27,662 nt of DNA from an uncultured Eubacteriales bacterium (GCA_934597725.1 CAKTSK010000024.1:1-27662); one strand, 5' to 3'; shown: positions 1 to 7,321, counted from the stretch's first letter. Translations and numbers: made by a program. The notes: generated by a model not told the origin, from the letters alone.

Positions 1-107
1 ACTTAACCTTAACACAGGTCACTCCTATTCGCTCTTCTTTTTTGACTATCTGTCACACATCATTGTAACACCTACAGGAAAATTATGCCGGAAATGCGGC
101 TTTCCCA

Positions 108-136
108 TGGAAATTTTTTTCCAGGCATTGTATAAT
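108..136 (+). promoter_or_regulatory. Putative promoter of the nucleotidyltransferase gene
   Basis: A perfect TATAAT lies at 131-136, with a weak TGGAAA 17 bases upstream at 108-113. The start codon at 180 is about 37 bases beyond the expected transcription start. Near-complementary 12-mers CCGGAAATGCGG (88-99) and CCGCATTTGCGG (147-158) flank the promoter; the second is itself a small palindrome in the leader. Nothing coding is visible in bases 1-107. Confidence 0.55.
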
Positions 137-179
137 GGAAAAAATTCCGCATTTGCGGCGAAACGGAGAGATCATCGCT

Positions 180-1106
180 ATGAAAGCAACTTTGGTAATC
201 ATGGCCGCCGGCATGGGTTCCCGGTACGGCGGCGAAAAACAGACCGACGGCATCGGCCCCCACGGCGAAGCCATCATGGAGTATTCCATTTTCGACGCAG
301 TGCGCGCCGGATTCCATAAAATCGTGTTCATCATCAAGCCCGGCATGGAGCCCACCATCCGCGCCCTGTGCGGCGACCGGGTCCAGACTATGACCACGCC
401 CCAGGGAGAACCGGTGGAAGTGGCCTACGCCGTGCAGGATTTCACCAGCGTCCCCTCGTTCTACCAGATCCCCCCGGCGCGGACCAAGCCCTTTGGCACC
501 GTCCACGCAGCCCTGTGTGCCCGGGATGTGGTGACGGAGCCCTTTGCCATCATCAACGCCGACGACTATTACGGTGTGTCCGCTTTCTCTACCATTCTGG
601 AAAAGCTCCTCACCCTCTCCCCCACCGGACAGGGCGCCATGGTGGGGTATCGGCTGAAAAACACCGTCAGCGACAACGGAACGGTTTCCCGCGGGGTGTG
701 TCAGGTGAAGGACGGCAGCCTGGGGAAGGTCACGGAAACCCTCAAGATCAAAAAATATCCCGACGGACGGATCACAGACACTGCGGTGGAGGACCAGGAA
801 GTCCCCCTGGACCCGGAGGCTGTGGTGTCCATGAATTTCTGGGGCTTTACGCCCTGGATCTTTGAGGAGATGGAAACCTATTTCCATCAGTTCCTGCGGG
901 ACCTGACCCCCGACGCGCTGAAAGCAGAATGTCTGCTGCCGGTGCTGGTGGACCGGCTGATCACCGCCGGAAAGCTGGATGTGGCGGTGCTGCACACCGA
1001 TGCCGTCTGGTTCGGGGTGACCTATCAGGAGGACCGGCCCGTCGTGGCCCAGTCCCTCCGGGCGCTCCATGACGAGGGGGTCTATCCGCCCTCGCTGAAA
1101 GACTGA
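180..1106 (+). CDS. Sugar-phosphate nucleotidyltransferase family protein
   Basis: This 308-residue protein has the Rossmann-like fold signature of NTP transferases: an N-terminal AAGMGSRYGG loop (about residues 9-18) for nucleotide binding, followed by KQTDGIGPHGE, and INADDYYG (about 125-132), whose Asp residues should bind the metal and sugar nucleotide. The family transfers a nucleotidyl group from an NTP to a sugar or similar phosphate in the cytoplasm; the substrate cannot be read from sequence. It belongs to a group common in Clostridia, with GSRYGG..K in place of the usual GxGTRLxPxT loop. An in-frame ATG lies upstream at 135, overlapping the TATAAT box. I chose the ATG at 180 because GGAGAG sits 9 bases before it and the conserved fold begins there. 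It is a single gene, closed by the terminator at 1116-1157. Confidence 0.88.
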   Translation: MKATLVIMAAGMGSRYGGEKQTDGIGPHGEAIMEYSIFDAVRAGFHKIVFIIKPGMEPTIRALCGDRVQTMTTPQGEPVEVAYAVQDFTSVPSFYQIPPARTKPFGTVHAALCARDVVTEPFAIINADDYYGVSAFSTILEKLLTLSPTGQGAMVGYRLKNTVSDNGTVSRGVCQVKDGSLGKVTETLKIKKYPDGRITDTAVEDQEVPLDPEAVVSMNFWGFTPWIFEEMETYFHQFLRDLTPDALKAECLLPVLVDRLITAGKLDVAVLHTDAVWFGVTYQEDRPVVAQSLRALHDEGVYPPSLKD

Positions 1107-1115
1107 TCCCATCAC

Positions 1116-1157
1116 AAGAAAAACAACGCAGTCTGTGCAGACTGCGTTGTTTTTCTT
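1116..1157. terminator. Bidirectional intrinsic terminator
   Basis: A perfect 19-bp stem (arms 1116-1134 and 1139-1157) closes a 4-base GTGC loop. The GC core is flanked by A-rich and T-rich ends, so it works as a Rho-independent terminator in both directions. It separates the plus-strand nucleotidyltransferase from the convergent tlpA-ccdA operon. Confidence 0.95.
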
Positions 1158-1169
1158 TGCGCGCACCGG

Positions 1170-1739
1170 TCAGGTGATCATGTCGATACCCTCCTGCAAA
1201 GTCTCGCCATTGATCGAGCCGGTCGCCTGGGCCACGGCGTAGCCGTCCGCATCAATGAAGAAGGTGGTGGGCAGGGAGTAAGCGCCATAGGTCATGGCAG
1301 CGTCGGTCTCCGTGTCGTAGTAGACCGGGAAGGTATATCCTTCCTCCGCCAGGAACGCCGACGCTTTGGCAACGGTCTCCCGGGAGCCGTCGGTCATGTT
1401 GATCATCAGGAACTGGACCTGATCGCCCAGCGCGTCATATTTCTCCTGAAAGTCCGGCATCTCGTGCTGACAAGGTCCGCACCAGCTGGCCCAGAAATTC
1501 AGCACGATGGGCTTGCCAAAATAGGAGGCTAACTGGACGGCGGTACCGTTTTCATCATACACCGTGAAGTCCGGCGCTTTGGTTTTCTCCGCTTCCCCCT
1601 GGTCCTCCTCTTTTGGCTGCTGGGTGGCCAGCTGGTTGGCCTGCAAGCCGCTGCCCAGCGTTTGATAGAGCGCATAAGCGCCGCCCAGCACCAGCACAAA
1701 GACCAATACCAGGATCAGCCCCTTCTTTTTTCCGTTCAT
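1170..1739 (-). CDS. Membrane-anchored TlpA/ResA-type thioredoxin
   Basis: This 189-residue protein has one N-terminal membrane segment (about residues 7-29) after a Lys-rich start, no lipobox cysteine, a Gln/Glu-rich linker, and a thioredoxin-like domain from about residue 56. The redox motif WCGPC is at 86-90 and the cis-proline loop SLPTTF is near 155-160. Family members act outside the membrane, passing reducing power to cytochrome c maturation, peptide methionine sulfoxide reductase or other disulfide targets. It lies 19 bases downstream of ccdA, whose product supplies electrons to such proteins, so an extracytoplasmic reducing pathway is likely. The start has AAAGGAGG 5 bases upstream. 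The physiological client is not visible. Confidence 0.92.
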   Translation of the reverse strand: MNGKKKGLILVLVFVLVLGGAYALYQTLGSGLQANQLATQQPKEEDQGEAEKTKAPDFTVYDENGTAVQLASYFGKPIVLNFWASWCGPCQHEMPDFQEKYDALGDQVQFLMINMTDGSRETVAKASAFLAEEGYTFPVYYDTETDAAMTYGAYSLPTTFFIDADGYAVAQATGSINGETLQEGIDMIT

Positions 1740-1758
1740 AGAAGCCTCCTTTGTGTTT

Positions 1759-2421
1759 TTATCCCAGGATTGTCAGCAAGCGGCCCATCCACCCGGTGGC
1801 CATCAGAATGCCCACCAGGATCAGCAGCCCGCCGCTGATGCGGTTGATGATGGTGTAATGGTTCTTGATCCATTGAAAGGTCGACTTCAAGTAGTCGATG
1901 AGCACGGCGCTGAGCAGGAACGGAACCCCAAGGCCCAGCGCATAGACCAGCAGCAGCGCCATTCCCTGCAGCACATGCCCCTGCTGAGAGGCCAGCATCA
2001 AGGCCGAACCAAGGAACGCGCCCACGCAGGGCGTCCATCCCAGAGAGAAGATGATGCCGAACAGCGCTGCGGAGAAAAAGCCCAGGTTGCTGGTGTCCAC
2101 CCGCCACTTGCTCCCCCGGAACAGGTTCAGGCGGAACACGCCTAGAAAATACAGACCGAAGAAGATCACCACCAGGCCGGAGATCACATTGACTGCCGTT
2201 TGGTATTGCTTCAGCAGCCCGCCGATGGTCCCGGCCAGCGCCCCCATGCTGACAAACACCACCGTGAAGCCCAGCACGAAGCCCGTCGCGGTCCACAGGG
2301 TCTTCCGCAGGCTGCGCTGGCCGCCGCCCGCGAAATACGACACATAGATGGGCAGCATGGGCAGCAGACAGGGAGAGAGAAAGGTGATGATCCCTTCCAG
2401 AAAGGAAATTACATATTGCAT
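1759..2421 (-). CDS. ccdA: CcdA-type thiol-disulfide electron transporter
   Basis: This 220-residue, highly hydrophobic protein has about six membrane segments. The paired redox cysteines of the CcdA/DsbD-beta family are visible: C18 in FLSPCLLPMLP and C132 in GWTPCVG. The family carries electrons from cytoplasmic thioredoxin across the membrane to extracytoplasmic thioredoxin-like proteins; here the adjacent TlpA-like protein is the obvious acceptor. A longer reading frame extends upstream to 2613, but it overlaps the small gene before it and is not membrane-like. The ATG at 2419-2421 has AAAGGAGTG about 10 bases upstream and gives the normal family length. It overlaps the preceding gene by 13 bases, suggesting coupled translation. 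Confidence 0.93.
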   Translation of the reverse strand: MQYVISFLEGIITFLSPCLLPMLPIYVSYFAGGGQRSLRKTLWTATGFVLGFTVVFVSMGALAGTIGGLLKQYQTAVNVISGLVVIFFGLYFLGVFRLNLFRGSKWRVDTSNLGFFSAALFGIIFSLGWTPCVGAFLGSALMLASQQGHVLQGMALLLVYALGLGVPFLLSAVLIDYLKSTFQWIKNHYTIINRISGGLLILVGILMATGWMGRLLTILG

Positions 2422-2621
2422 CCGCCGCGACACTCCTTTGAAAAGATCCCTGCCAGCAGCCAGCCGAGCAGCCCGAAATAGAGCATCGACCGCAGCGGAC
2501 TGGCCGCAATGGCGCAGCTGCCGCCGGGACAGCCGACCAGCAGGAAATAAGCCAGACCTGTCAAAGCGCCGCCGCCGGTAAATAGGATGGCACGGCGTTT
2601 TTCTTTCCACCATTTTTTCAT
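2409..2621 (-). CDS. Small Cys-containing membrane protein (DUF6132-like)
   Basis: This 70-residue protein begins with a basic stretch (KKWWKEKRR) and has two membrane segments (about residues 11-30 and 45-61). The loop GCPGGSCAIAASP at 30-42 resembles the conserved GC-x-x-GSCPI-x-S-x-P motif of the DUF6132 family; that match is from memory. A second cysteine pair, C64 and C68 in CRGGC, is at the C terminus. AGGAGG lies 8-9 bases before the ATG at 2619-2621; an in-frame GTG at 2630 is too close to that site. It is the first gene of the ccdA-tlpA operon, so a redox role, either shuttling electrons or being a CcdA substrate, is plausible but unproven. Confidence 0.78.
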   Translation of the reverse strand: MKKWWKEKRRAILFTGGGALTGLAYFLLVGCPGGSCAIAASPLRSMLYFGLLGWLLAGIFSKECRGGCNM

Positions 2622-2698
2622 GGGAAGCACCTCCTGTCAGGGTCTCCCGGCCGCAGAGCCGCAGAGCGGCGGCTCTTGTCGTCCGATTTGTTTTCCTT

Positions 2699-2735
2699 AC
2701 TATAGCTTGTTTTTTTCTGGGCTTCTGTGATCACA
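2699..2735 (-). promoter_or_regulatory. Possible promoter and palindrome upstream of the ccdA operon
   Basis: On the minus strand a TATAGT (2699-2704) is the best -10 box before the redox operon; no good -35 box lies 17 bases upstream. The perfect palindrome TGTGATCACA (2726-2735) sits where the -35 region would be, which could mean activator dependence. The downstream leader contains an 8-bp hairpin, AGAGCCGC/GCGGCTCT (2655-2676). Confidence 0.4.
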
Positions 2736-2756
2736 TCACGTCTGCCCCAAGAGAAA

Positions 2757-2787
2757 CAAAAGCGGCAGGAACTTCCTGCCGCTTTTG
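2757..2787 (-). terminator. Intrinsic terminator of the iorAB operon
   Basis: A 14-bp stem with arms 2757-2770 and 2774-2787 and a 3-base loop (GCGGCAGGA core) ends in TTTTGTTTC on the minus strand, 25 bases beyond the iorB stop codon. Confidence 0.88.
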
Positions 2788-2812
2788 GGTTCTAATTGAT
2801 TGGCGCGCTGGG

Positions 2813-3388
2813 TCAGCCCTGCTGTCCCAGGGCAAAGGCGGTCCGGTTCAGGTCCAGCACCTTGGCGGGGACATTGGCTTCCAGGGAAGCCTGCCAGGCC
2901 TCCTGGGGAATGTCCGGGAAATAGTGGGACAGCCGGCCCATGAGGACCATGTTCACCGCCTTGGTGGACCCGGCCTGCTCGGCCAGTGCCAGGCAGTCCA
3001 TGGCATCCACCTGGATGCCCTTGGCCCGCATCTTTTCCACCAGATCTTCCGGGTATTTGGCAAGACCTGCAATGACGGGCATGGGTTCCATCTGCTGGGT
3101 GTTGGTCACCACCCGGCCGGTGGGCTTGAGGTACTCGATCCAACGGGCAGCCTCCAGCAGTTCAAAGGAGACGATGAAGTCGGCCTCCCCCTTGTCGATG
3201 ATGGGAGAATAGACCTTCTCTCCGAAACGGACGTAGGTGACCACGCTCCCGCCCCGCTGGCTCATGCCATGGACCTCGGAGACCTTGACGTCATAGCCGG
3301 CGTTGACCAGCAGATGGCCCAACATTTTGGAGGCCAGCAGCGAACCCTGGCCACCCACACCGACGATCATAATATTGACAGTTTCCAA
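2813..3388 (-). CDS. iorB: Indolepyruvate:ferredoxin oxidoreductase, beta subunit
   Basis: This 191-residue protein is the gamma-type 2-oxoacid oxidoreductase domain. It opens with the nucleotide-binding-like MIVGVGGQGSLLAS and carries SEVHGMSQRGGSV (about residues 38-50), both hallmarks of IorB. With IorA it converts aryl-pyruvates (indole-, phenyl- or hydroxyphenylpyruvate) plus CoA to aryl-acetyl-CoA and CO2, reducing ferredoxin in the cytoplasm. The start is taken as TTG at 3386-3388 because AAGGAGG ends 8 bases before it. The alternative upstream TTG (3409) lies inside the end of iorA, before that ribosome binding site. It is the last gene of a four-gene operon, 13 bases after iorA. Confidence 0.93.
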   Translation of the reverse strand: METVNIMIVGVGGQGSLLASKMLGHLLVNAGYDVKVSEVHGMSQRGGSVVTYVRFGEKVYSPIIDKGEADFIVSFELLEAARWIEYLKPTGRVVTNTQQMEPMPVIAGLAKYPEDLVEKMRAKGIQVDAMDCLALAEQAGSTKAVNMVLMGRLSHYFPDIPQEAWQASLEANVPAKVLDLNRTAFALGQQG

Positions 3389-3401
3389 CCTTGTTTCCTC
3401 C

Positions 3402-5132
3402 TTATCCAACGATCAGGGCGTCCCGGTGGCACATCTGCATACACACCTGACAGCCGATACACTGGGTCTTGTCGATCTCGACCCGCTCTCCCCGCAGGCT
3501 CAGCGCGGGGCAGCCGATCCGCATACACAGGCTGCAGCCGTTGCACTTGTCAGCATCCACCTGCAGCGGGGGGGCTTTGGGGACCTCCTTGAGCATCACG
3601 CAGGGCGAGCGGGTGATGATCACCGAGGGCTCCTCTGCGGCCAGTTCCTCCTTGAGGACCCGATCCATCTCTTTGAGCTGGTTGGGATCCACCACCCGGA
3701 CCCGGCGGATGCCCAGGGCCCGGCACAGAGCCTCCAGGTCGATCTGCCCTGCCGGCTCGCCCCGCAGGGTCTTGCCGGTGGTGGGATTCTGCTGGTGGCC
3801 GGTCATGCCGGTGATGGAGTTGTCCAGAATGATCACCGTGGAATTGCTGCGGTTGTAGGCGATGTCCGCCAGACCGGTGATGCCGGAATGGGCAAAGGTG
3901 GAGTCTCCGATGACGGCCACGCTGTGCTTCTCATGGTCCTCTCCCCCGGCCAGATTGAACCCATGCAGGCCGGAGCAGGATGCTCCCATGCACACGTTCA
4001 GATCCATGGCGTTCAGCGGGGGCATAACGCCCAGGGTATAACAGCCGATATCCCCGTAAACCATACATTTATTTTTCGCCAGGGTATAGAACACGCCACG
4101 ATGGGGGCAGCCGGCACACATGACCGGCGGCCGGCCGGGGACGGGGTCCTCCATCGTCATGGTCGGCTTTTCCGGCCGGCCCAGACAGCGGGCCACCACG
4201 CCCTGGGTCAGCTCGTTCACCAGAGGGATCTTCTCCTTGCCGGTGACCATCACGCCGATCTGGCGGCAGTGGTTTTCAATGATGGGTTCCAGCTCTTCCA
4301 CCACCAGCACCTGATCCACCTGGGCAGCAAAGCTGCGGATCTTTTCCACGGGCATGGGCCAGGACAGCCCCAGCTTCAGCACGCTGGCCTTGGGGCCAAA
4401 GACCTCCCGGACATATTGGTAGCTGGTGGACGAGGTGATGATGCCCACAGACCGATCCTCCCCCAGCTCCGTCCGGTTGAGCCAGGTGGTCTCGGCCAGC
4501 TGGGTCATGGCCTGGGTGCGCTCCTCCACCCGGTAGTGGGCGTTCAGCGAGTTGGTGGTCATCATGACCCGCTTGGTGTCCTTGACATAGGGCTTGGGAG
4601 GCACGTCCTGGCGGCTGCCCTGGGCCACGATGCTCTGGGAATGGGAGATGCGGGTACACATGCGGACCAGGACGGGGGTATGGTATTCCTCCGAGAGGCG
4701 GAAGGCCTCTTTGGTAAAGTCCAGGGCTTCCTGAGAGTCCGAGGGCTCCAGCATGGGCACCTTTGCGGCGACAGCATAGTGGCGGGAGTCCTGCTCGTTC
4801 TGAGAGGAGAACATGCCCGGGTCGTCGGCCACGCAGAGCACCAGCCCCGCCTCGACCCCTTGATAGGAGATCGTAAACAGCGGGTCGGCGGCGACGTTCA
4901 GGCCCACGTGCTTCATGCAGCAGGCGGCCCGCTTTCCGCCCACGGCAGCGCCGTGGGCCACTTCCAGGGCCACCTTCTCATTGGGGGCCCACTCACAATA
5001 GATCTCCGGATACTTGGCAGCCTCCTCGGTGATCTCGGTGCTGGGGGTGCCGGGGTAGCTGGAGATCACGCTGCATCCGGCTTCATAGAGTCCACGGGCA
5101 ACGGCTTTGTTGCCCAACATCAGTTCCTTCAT
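3402..5132 (-). CDS. iorA: Indolepyruvate:ferredoxin oxidoreductase, alpha subunit
   Basis: This 576-residue protein has the full IorA domain order. The N-terminal pyrimidine-binding 2-oxoacid oxidoreductase domain has YPGTPSTEI near residue 26 and EWAPNEKVALEVAHGA near 47. The thiamine-diphosphate domain has MCAGCPHRG (about 337-345), GDIGCYTLG, and the TPP/Mg motif GDSTFAHSG...LDNSITGMTG (about 408-444). The C-terminal ferredoxin domain has two [4Fe-4S] motifs, CNGCSLCMRIGCP and CIGCQVCMQMCH (about 529-568). It decarboxylates aromatic 2-oxoacids made by transamination of Trp, Phe or Tyr. The reading frame extends upstream to 5354, but the ATG at 5130-5132 matches the family start and overlaps the stop of the TrpR-like gene as ATGA, implying coupled translation. 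Confidence 0.96.
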   Translation of the reverse strand: MKELMLGNKAVARGLYEAGCSVISSYPGTPSTEITEEAAKYPEIYCEWAPNEKVALEVAHGAAVGGKRAACCMKHVGLNVAADPLFTISYQGVEAGLVLCVADDPGMFSSQNEQDSRHYAVAAKVPMLEPSDSQEALDFTKEAFRLSEEYHTPVLVRMCTRISHSQSIVAQGSRQDVPPKPYVKDTKRVMMTTNSLNAHYRVEERTQAMTQLAETTWLNRTELGEDRSVGIITSSTSYQYVREVFGPKASVLKLGLSWPMPVEKIRSFAAQVDQVLVVEELEPIIENHCRQIGVMVTGKEKIPLVNELTQGVVARCLGRPEKPTMTMEDPVPGRPPVMCAGCPHRGVFYTLAKNKCMVYGDIGCYTLGVMPPLNAMDLNVCMGASCSGLHGFNLAGGEDHEKHSVAVIGDSTFAHSGITGLADIAYNRSNSTVIILDNSITGMTGHQQNPTTGKTLRGEPAGQIDLEALCRALGIRRVRVVDPNQLKEMDRVLKEELAAEEPSVIITRSPCVMLKEVPKAPPLQVDADKCNGCSLCMRIGCPALSLRGERVEIDKTQCIGCQVCMQMCHRDALIVG

Positions 5133-5452
5133 TCTGTCCTCCGTGTTGTCTCTTCGTCTGCGGGGGGATCGTTCACCCGGTCCATCATCTCTGCCAGGGC
5201 GCCGGTGCCATAGTTGAGCACCCGGTTGACCCGGCTGACCGTGGCAGAACTGGCTCCCGTCTCGTTGAGGATGGCGGTGTAGACCTTGCCTGCATGGAGC
5301 ATTTTGGCCACGTCGAACCGCTGCTCCATCGCCCGCAGTTCGGTCACGGCACACAGGTCTTCAAAAAATCGACAGCATTCCTCTACGGTCTCCAGGGCTG
5401 CAATGTGACGGTACAGGTCCATGCTGCGCTCTTTCTTCTTGGCTTTCGGCAT
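5129..5452 (-). CDS. YerC/YecD-type TrpR-like transcriptional regulator
   Basis: This 107-residue protein matches the YerC/YecD branch of the Trp-repressor superfamily in length and layout: an all-helical N-terminal half (LYRHIAALETVEECCRFFED) followed by the helix-turn-helix LRAMEQRFDVAKML...VYTAILNETGASSATVSRVNRVLNYG (about residues 39-82). A Lys-rich leader and a polar, probably disordered tail flank it. AGGAGG lies 8 bases before the ATG at 5450-5452. Its stop overlaps the iorA start as ATGA, and it sits between the CoA ligase and iorA, so it is made together with the enzymes. TrpR senses tryptophan in Enterobacteria; the ligand of YerC-type proteins is not settled to my knowledge. Autoregulation of this operon in response to an aromatic ligand is my inference. 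Confidence 0.9.
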   Translation of the reverse strand: MPKAKKKERSMDLYRHIAALETVEECCRFFEDLCAVTELRAMEQRFDVAKMLHAGKVYTAILNETGASSATVSRVNRVLNYGTGALAEMMDRVNDPPADEETTRRTE

Positions 5453-5491
5453 CCTTGCTTCCTCCTGTTCCCGGCGGGCCGCTGGGGCGGC

Positions 5492-7126
5492 TCAGCTTCT
5501 GTTCTGCTGGGCCACCAGATGGTCGGCGCCGTACCGCTTGCGCAGGGCAGGCTTTTCGATCTTTCCGGTGGCGTTGCGGGGGATCTCTGCAAAAATGATG
5601 CGGCGCGGACGCTTATACCGGGGCAGATCCAGGCAAAACTCCTGGATCTCTTCTTCGGTGCAGGACGCGCCCTCCTTGACTTCGATGATGGCGCCGCAGA
5701 TCTCGCCCAGCCGCTTGTCCGGCAGGCCGATGACCGCCACATCCTTGACCTTGTCGTTGCTGCGCAGGAAGTCCTCGATCTGAACGGGATAGATGTTTTC
5801 GCCGCCGCTGACCACCACGTCCTTCTTCCGGTCCACCAGGAAGTAGAAGCCGTCGGCGTCCTGCATGGCCATGTCGCCGGTGTAAAGCCAGCCGTCTTTG
5901 AGGACCTCTGCGGTGGCCTCCGGGTTGTTGTAATAACAGGTCATGAGGCCCGGTCCCTTCACGCACAGCTCTCCCACGTCGCCCTGGGGCACCGTCTGGC
6001 CGTGCTCGTCCACCACCTTGACCTCCCAGCGGTAGCCGGGGATCCCGATGGCCCCCACCTTGTCGATGTTCTCCATGCCAAGGTGAACGCAGCCCGGGCC
6101 GGTGGATTCCGACAGGCCATAGTTGGTGTCGTACTGGTGATGGGGGAAATAGTCCCGCCAGCGGCGGATCAGGGAGGGCGGGACCGGCTGGGCGCCGATG
6201 TGCATGAGCCGCCACTGGTCCAGGCGGTAGTCAGACAGCTTCAGGTCCCCCCGATCCAGGGCGTCCAGAATATCCTGGGCCCAGGGGACCAGCAGCCAGA
6301 CCACAGAGCACTGCTCGTCCGAGACCGCCTTGAGGATGATCTCCGGCGTAGCTCCCTTCAGCAGCACGGCTTTGCTGCCGGAGATCAGGCTGCCCATCCA
6401 GTGGAATTTAGCGCCGGTATGGTAAAGGGGCGGGATGCAGAGGAACACGTCGTCCCGGTTGATCTGATGATGCTTCTGCTCCATTTCCGCCGCCTGGGTA
6501 AGGCTGCGGTGCTTATGTAAGATGGCTTTGGGAAAGCCCGTGGTACCGGAGGAGAAATAGATGGCGCCGTCGTCGTCGTCGGTGATGAGCACCTGGGGCG
6601 GCGCCGAGGAGCAGTCGGCGGACAGCTCCCGATAGCTCTCGGCAAAGGTCGGGCAGTTATCCCCCACATAGATGAGCAGGCGGCCTTTGCTGAGTTTGTC
6701 CGCCACGCTCTCGATCCGCCCGATGAACTCCGGCCCGAACACCAACACCTGGACCTGGGCCAGGTCTGCACAGTACTGGATCTCGTCGGCGGAATAGCGG
6801 AAGTTGAAGGGAACGGCCAGGGCCCCGGTCTTCAGAATTCCAAAGTAGATGGGCAGCCATTCCAGACAGTTGTACATCAGGATGGCCACTTTGTCGCCCT
6901 TTTTCACGCCTCGGGAGAGAAGCATGTTGGCAAAGCGGTTGGCCTTTTCGTTGAACACGTTCCAGGTGATCTCCCGGCGATAGGGTTCGTCCGTCGTGGG
7001 CTGGATCAGGTCATATTCTTTCCAGGTGATCCGCCGGGTCTCTTTGAGCTCGGGATTGAGCTCCACCAAGGCGGTTTCATCGCCATAGAGCTTGACGTTG
7101 CGTTCCAAAAAATCTGTAACAGGCAT
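5492..7126 (-). CDS. AMP-forming acyl-CoA ligase (aryl-acid or fatty-acid type)
   Basis: This 544-residue member of the ANL superfamily has the P-loop FSSGTTGFPKAILHKH (about 191-206), YGLSESTGPG, YTGDMAMQDADGFYFLVDRKKDVVVSGGENIYP (hinge and A8 region), and the C-terminal catalytic lysine in ATGKIEKPAL. It should activate a carboxylic acid with ATP and transfer it to CoA. Between residues about 33 and 60 an ITWKEYD segment is followed, after a short linker, by a second ITWNVFNEKANRF; most relatives have one such segment. It is the first gene of the operon with the TrpR-like regulator and iorAB, which suggests an aromatic acid such as indole- or phenylacetate as substrate, but the sequence alone does not prove it. 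The ATG at 7126 has AAAGGA 10 bases upstream. Confidence 0.9.
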   Translation of the reverse strand: MPVTDFLERNVKLYGDETALVELNPELKETRRITWKEYDLIQPTTDEPYRREITWNVFNEKANRFANMLLSRGVKKGDKVAILMYNCLEWLPIYFGILKTGALAVPFNFRYSADEIQYCADLAQVQVLVFGPEFIGRIESVADKLSKGRLLIYVGDNCPTFAESYRELSADCSSAPPQVLITDDDDGAIYFSSGTTGFPKAILHKHRSLTQAAEMEQKHHQINRDDVFLCIPPLYHTGAKFHWMGSLISGSKAVLLKGATPEIILKAVSDEQCSVVWLLVPWAQDILDALDRGDLKLSDYRLDQWRLMHIGAQPVPPSLIRRWRDYFPHHQYDTNYGLSESTGPGCVHLGMENIDKVGAIGIPGYRWEVKVVDEHGQTVPQGDVGELCVKGPGLMTCYYNNPEATAEVLKDGWLYTGDMAMQDADGFYFLVDRKKDVVVSGGENIYPVQIEDFLRSNDKVKDVAVIGLPDKRLGEICGAIIEVKEGASCTEEEIQEFCLDLPRYKRPRRIIFAEIPRNATGKIEKPALRKRYGADHLVAQQNRS

Positions 7127-7204
7127 GGTGGGACGGTCCTTTCTTTGGGTCCGGGAAACGAAAGCATTCCCTTTACAGCTTTAAACCCTTAGTGCATTGA
7201 ATCT

Positions 7205-7246
7205 ACTGTAGCACGATGCCCGGGGAAAGTCAAGGAAATTCCCCGG
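7205..7246 (-). promoter_or_regulatory. Promoter with overlapping operator-like palindrome for the ligase-yerC-iorAB operon
   Basis: On the minus strand TTGACT (7228-7233) and TACAGT (7205-7210) are separated by exactly 17 bases. The -35 box lies inside a perfect inverted repeat CCGGGGAA-N11-TTCCCCGG (arms 7220-7227 and 7239-7246). A smaller palindrome, CTACAGTAG, covers the -10 box. No T-run follows the repeat, so it reads as an operator rather than a terminator. Confidence 0.8.
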
Positions 7247-7261
7247 CAAAGGGGCGGAGAA

Positions 7262-7295
7262 AGCGGAAGGCGTCCCGGTCGGGACGCCTTCCGCT
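7262..7295 (-). terminator. Intrinsic terminator of the murC-P1 peptidase-pepF operon
   Basis: A perfect 15-bp GC-rich stem (arms 7262-7276 and 7281-7295) with a 4-base loop lies 26 bases after the pepF stop. The minus-strand tail is TTTCTCC, so the T-run is weak but the stem is strong. Confidence 0.8.
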
Positions 7296-7321
7296 GCACA
7301 TGCGGGTGGTTGGAACGCAGG

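Noticed and set aside
3303..5213. Long open frame antisense to iorA
   Set aside because: Low-complexity His/Gly/Leu-rich translation with no domain; iorA and iorB on the minus strand account for the region.
7220..7246. Inverted repeat read as a second terminator for pepF
   Set aside because: There is no T-run after it on the minus strand, a good terminator already lies at 7262-7295, and the repeat coincides with a consensus -35 box.
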